From NCBI GenBank assembly GCA_040954595.2, contig CM082589.2, forward strand, positions 5,146,001 to 5,210,000: a DNA stretch of 64,000 bases, in the 5' to 3' direction. This document shows, piece after piece, positions 60,637 through 64,000 of this stretch; the first letter of the stretch is position 1; the number at the start of each line of letters is the position of its first letter. This stretch comes from Balanoglossus misakiensis. Its lineage: Eukaryota > Hemichordata. The position numbers were made by a program, and so were the translations under genes. A model generated the notes under the pieces. The model was not told the DNA's origin. It did not search any database and saw only the letters and a program-made list of their open reading frames with translations.

Positions 60637-62168
60637 ATGAAGCGTAGATATATCGTGTTATGTGTAACAATCCTTTGTCTGGTGACAACATTATTGGTCA
60701 TGCCAAGAATGTTTGGTGAGTATCATATCGTGTGACCTTTACACAAGGTAGTTAACGGGTTATGAGAGAGACAGGCAGTCAGACAGAAAGACAGACCACA
60801 TATTACAAGTATATTTCAGTTACATGTGAAGACAACAGTTTTCCATGCCCAGGTCGTGTGCGCGCATCACGACCACGTGGATCATTATGTCATCTTCTTA
60901 CGAGGGATGGCCAATCATTCGCAGAACAGCCGTCTGAATTACCCAAAATACTATATCAGATATTTTAGACTTTGTACTTTCACAGTAAGGTTTATACTGT
61001 ATAGTCAGGGTCAGTGAATTTGTCATTGTTATGGACGTCTGGAAGTCTTTCTCTCTCACCTTTGGACAGTCTGCTAATTCAAAGCTTCGTATTTGACATT
61101 CTAGGTTTTTCTAAAAGTGACAATTTAACATGGAATAAAATAAAGGAATCGACCTCAAGTAGTGATCAGGTAAGATCAATGGTTCATATAGACAGTAGAT
61201 GGTTGGAGTTATTTAATCGATTAAAGTTATTCTGAAAGTGTCAGATATTAGGGTTTTTTTTATTAAAAAGAAGGCTGAACGCACTTATCCAATTAACAGA
61301 CTATTTTCTTTCATAGGCTATCTTTCCGGGCGACATGTCTACGACTCTGAACAATTCACTGCAGAGAGAGATCCATCGAGAAAGAAGACTCGCCGTGGAA
61401 CTTGCTTGCAAGCGTTTCAGGACCAACGGAACAGACAAGACGGATGCAACGAAACCAAGGTCAGATATTGACCTTGACGGCAAGGTCATGGTCGTCAGTG
61501 ACGAACTGAGAATAGTGTTCTGCCTCATCGCCAAAGTTGGGGCGAGCAACTGGAGACAGACCTTTCTGAAAATTGTCGGTTCTTGGAAACCCAACGTTGG
61601 AGCATTCGCCCAGCCCATCAAACACCTGGGTAGTTACAACCAGCGAGAGCAAGCGTATGTGTTAGAAAACTATACCAAGATCATGTTTGTACGACATCCA
61701 TTCGAACGATTGCTGTCTGCATTCCTCGACAAATTCATAGAAACGCCATCTTCGCTCTATTTGCAAATGTATGGCGAGGCAATAAGAGACACTCCTGACC
61801 AAAATGGATCGGTAAATGCTAATCTGACCTTTGACAAATTTGTTTCATTTTCACTTGGTGCAAGCAGTTCAGACCGACACTGGCAGTCATATTCGAAGTC
61901 CTGTGATCCCTGTGACATAAAATATGACTATATTGGAAAGTTTGATACTCTAAATGATGATATCAATTACATATTCACCGCAGAAAATCGCACGATAGAC
62001 TTTGAAAGTAGTCCCGGACATGCAACGGGCAGCTCCAACCGAATTGAGAAGTTCTACAGCCAACTGAGTAAGGAGCAAGTGCTTAAACTGTATGAAATGT
62101 ATTATGAGGACTTCATACTGTTCGGACATCCCTTCCCAAGTCTCTATCTTCGTTTGGCTAAGAATTGA
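60637..62168 (+). CDS. Golgi carbohydrate sulfotransferase (CHST8-14 / HNK-1 ST type)
   Basis: A type II Golgi enzyme that would transfer sulfate from PAPS to a sugar in glycoproteins or glycosaminoglycans. Exons 60637-60715, 61105-61169 and 61317-62168 join in phase into 331 residues. Exon 1 encodes a short basic cytoplasmic end (MKRRY) and a signal anchor (IVLCVTILCLVTTLLVM). Exon 2 is a stem. Exon 3 holds the whole catalytic domain: 5'-phosphosulfate-binding segment AKVGASNWRQTFL, 3'-phosphate-binding segment FVRHPFERLLSAFLDKF, then YIGKFDTLNDD, and the family-typical end YEDFILFGHP. Length and motif order match chondroitin/dermatan 4-O-sulfotransferases and HNK-1 sulfotransferase; the exact acceptor cannot be told. 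The gene is complete and intact. Confidence 0.93.
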
Positions 62169-62260
62169 ACCTGCAGTTTTTATCACAGTCTTGCTTTGGT
62201 ATCTGCCGTTTGCTTTTGGCGTCTCCATATTTGTCCACACTCTAATTTATCATACTATCA

Positions 62261-62266
62261 AATAAA
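62261..62266 (+). terminator. Polyadenylation signal of the sulfotransferase gene
   Basis: AATAAA, 92 nt after the stop codon, the only close canonical signal. Confidence 0.7.
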
Positions 62267-62692
62267 ACCAATATTTCGGCAAAGGGACAGGGTCGCCCTG
62301 TTTTGACATTATTTTTATGTTTCTCCCTTGACTTGACGTTCGTCACGTTCTTCTCCTTGGGAACAAACACCGCCACCTACGACGACTGCCACGCAAGTTG
62401 TAATGCCGTGACATTGGACCAGAACCCCTTTATCCAGTACATGTACTGATATGGCTATTCGTATCGTAAGATAAGGATGCCTTTATCTGTGTGAAGCTTG
62501 GGAAACAATAGGAACGAGTTCAACGTGCAAATTTTATCTACATGGCTGGTGACGTTGTGTTTTCCATGGTGCAGAACTGTATGGTCATTCTCTATCGACG
62601 CCGTGGCCGCTACTGGTAAGTTTGACCCGGAAGCAAAGCAACACGCCAACAAACAATATGGTCGCCTCAATGGAAAGACATTGAAATCAATG

Positions 62693-62887
62693 ATAGCATA
62701 TCTAGAAACAGTCATAATTGAATCGTGTTAAGAATTCTTCAGTTCCTAAAGTTTGAAATGACTTCTGGGCTTACGCGTTTTCACATAGCATATCTAGATA
62801 GCATATCTCGAAATAGTCATAATTGATCAATCGTGTTAATAATTCTTCAGTTTCTGAAATGACTTCTGGGCTTACGCGTTTTCACAT
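62693..62887. repeat. Direct tandem duplication of about 90 bp
   Basis: Copy 1 (62693-62786) and copy 2 (62798-62887) both run from atagcatatct through agtcataattga and aattcttcag to gacttctgggcttacgcgtt and ttcacat, with scattered differences and a small deletion in copy 2. A partial copy of the first 13 nt lies between them. Confidence 0.9.
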
Positions 62888-63527
62888 TCATCATACGTAA
62901 GCAGTAAAACAACAACACAAATAATTACTGAACCATTTTGCTTTTAAAATAATATATAAACTGTACAATTTGTAACTGAATTCCAACGTTTTCGCTTATC
63001 AAACATTCGGTCTCTGGGGGCGCTTGTTTGCGAAAACACCATTTGAATGATACACTGATTGTAATTGGGCAATAGGAGTTTTAGAAATTTTACTACTTCT
63101 GTAGCGAATACTTGGAATTGTGTTGAAAACTCAAAATAGATGAGCGTATGTTTAATAAATATATACAGGACTCTATAAATATGAATATAGTCATTTCAGG
63201 TCTCCCATCAGATTCTAATTTTAATAGTCAGCGTCCTGCGAACTGCACCAGTATCATGGGCAAGTTTGAACATCTTGCAAACTTCCTTGATTCACAGATG
63301 CCAAGTCGCGGATCTTCTGACGACATTCAATGATGGTGTGACAGTCATACGGGGTGTTTGTTATTCTCGTCGTGCACGGCGATGGCTGAAATCGTCGAAG
63401 TAGCTGGTCTGGTCCCCTGCCCCATTTTCGCCGCTGGCTGCGCTGCACTACAGGGAAAGTAGCACAGCACCAGTACTGAGGTGAGTTTCCCGCTCACGCG
63501 CGGGGATAGTTCTCGTTACCATGGATT

Positions 63528-64000
63528 CTAAGTGACAACATCATTCTCTTCACCAAAACTACCACCAACTACGCCTTTGTAATCGAAAGTTTCGGTAGTT
63601 CTGCCCCCTTCCAAATGTGACATCGGATTCGATTTGTTCAAATTCACTCTCGGTATTGATGGGCAGTCATACGATTGGTCGTAATCAAAAATTATCGGAG
63701 TCCTCTCCTCAGACATTCGTTTTATCTTCGCAATATTTATATCATCGCCAGAAAGCCCAGATGAGTTCAGTCGATCGTCAGTTTTGTCTTGGACAGACTC
63801 CTGGTCACGCTTTTTCTTTTTCCTGCAAAATGGATATAACATCCGTTTACTATCACCTTTGCAAGAGGAGAATTTATGACAAAAAATCGTTTATTCGTTG
63901 ATAGTTTTGAAAGACTAGGTATTAGCGTTAAAATTAGATATTTCAAAACTTACCTTTTGAGAAGTACTAAGAGGATAATGAAAAACAAGAATGTAGCAGA
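63528..64000 (-). CDS. 3' end of another single-pass receptor (TM and tail exons), cut by the window edge
   Basis: Two exons are visible: a TM exon from beyond 64000 to 63954 (ATFLFFIILLVLLKR) ending in phase 2, and a tail exon 63822-63528 of 98 codons plus stop. The TM-to-tail junction has the same phase and the same basic start (R|KKKKR) as in lectin genes A, B and C. The tail contains IIFDYDQSYDC, SIPRV and TFDYKG, similar in flavour to the IPRV and aromatic/acidic motifs of genes B and C but not closely alignable. The extracellular part lies outside the window on the right, so a lectin head is only a prediction. Confidence 0.75.

Larger units (their letters stand above)
62169..63527. other. 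Gap between the sulfotransferase and the right-edge gene
   Basis: It holds the sulfotransferase 3' UTR, a tandem duplication at 62693-62887, and the 3' flank of the right-edge gene. An open segment at 63148-63333 follows an acceptor-like tttcag but has no recognisable domain. Confidence 0.4.

Noticed and set aside
63254-63448. A basic minus-strand open segment that at first looked like retroelement coding sequence
   Set aside because: It has no reverse transcriptase or integrase motif, and its surroundings carry no repeats typical of such elements.

Overview
The window is animal nuclear DNA. Genes are cut into many small exons with GT-AG introns, untranslated gaps are long, and there is abundant microsatellite DNA. 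Gene content (a TRPA1-type channel, a TCF23/24-type bHLH factor, an intronless class A GPCR, a carbohydrate sulfotransferase and a tandem family of C-type lectin/mucin receptors) and frequent gtacatgtac-like words suggest a marine invertebrate deuterostome, perhaps an amphioxus or hemichordate. That placement is an inference; no diagnostic marker is present.

Layout: (1) 1134-20985, plus strand: a complete TRPA1-like channel. I could join 25 coding exons in a consistent reading phase into a 1196-residue protein. Its intron 14 holds a 5.3 kb GT/GGGT tract (10601-15908). (2) 23171-24262, minus: a single-exon rhodopsin-like GPCR. (3) 27742-33071, minus: a two-exon TCF24-like bHLH gene whose exons lie 4.8 kb apart. 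(4) 38235-39634, minus: a three-exon small type I membrane protein with almost no ectodomain. (5) 41317-58087, minus: three complete lectin receptor genes (A, B, C), each built as signal peptide, C-type lectin domain split by one phase-1 intron, Ser/Thr mucin stalk, transmembrane helix and Tyr-rich tail. (6) 60637-62168, plus: a Golgi carbohydrate sulfotransferase with three exons. (7) 63528-64000, minus: the last exons (TM and tail) of another membrane protein of the same design, running off the right edge.

The most unusual content is the right-hand half. Heads, TM helices and tails are conserved between lectin paralogues (B and C are closest), while the stalk exon is completely different in each: a poly-Ser run in A, about 780 residues of irregular Thr/Glu repeats in B, and fifteen near-identical 47-residue units in C. 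All extracellular introns are phase 1, so whole modules can be exchanged or lost without a frameshift, and decayed modules remain beside live ones. The neighbouring sulfotransferase could modify glycans, but a link to the lectins rests only on proximity.
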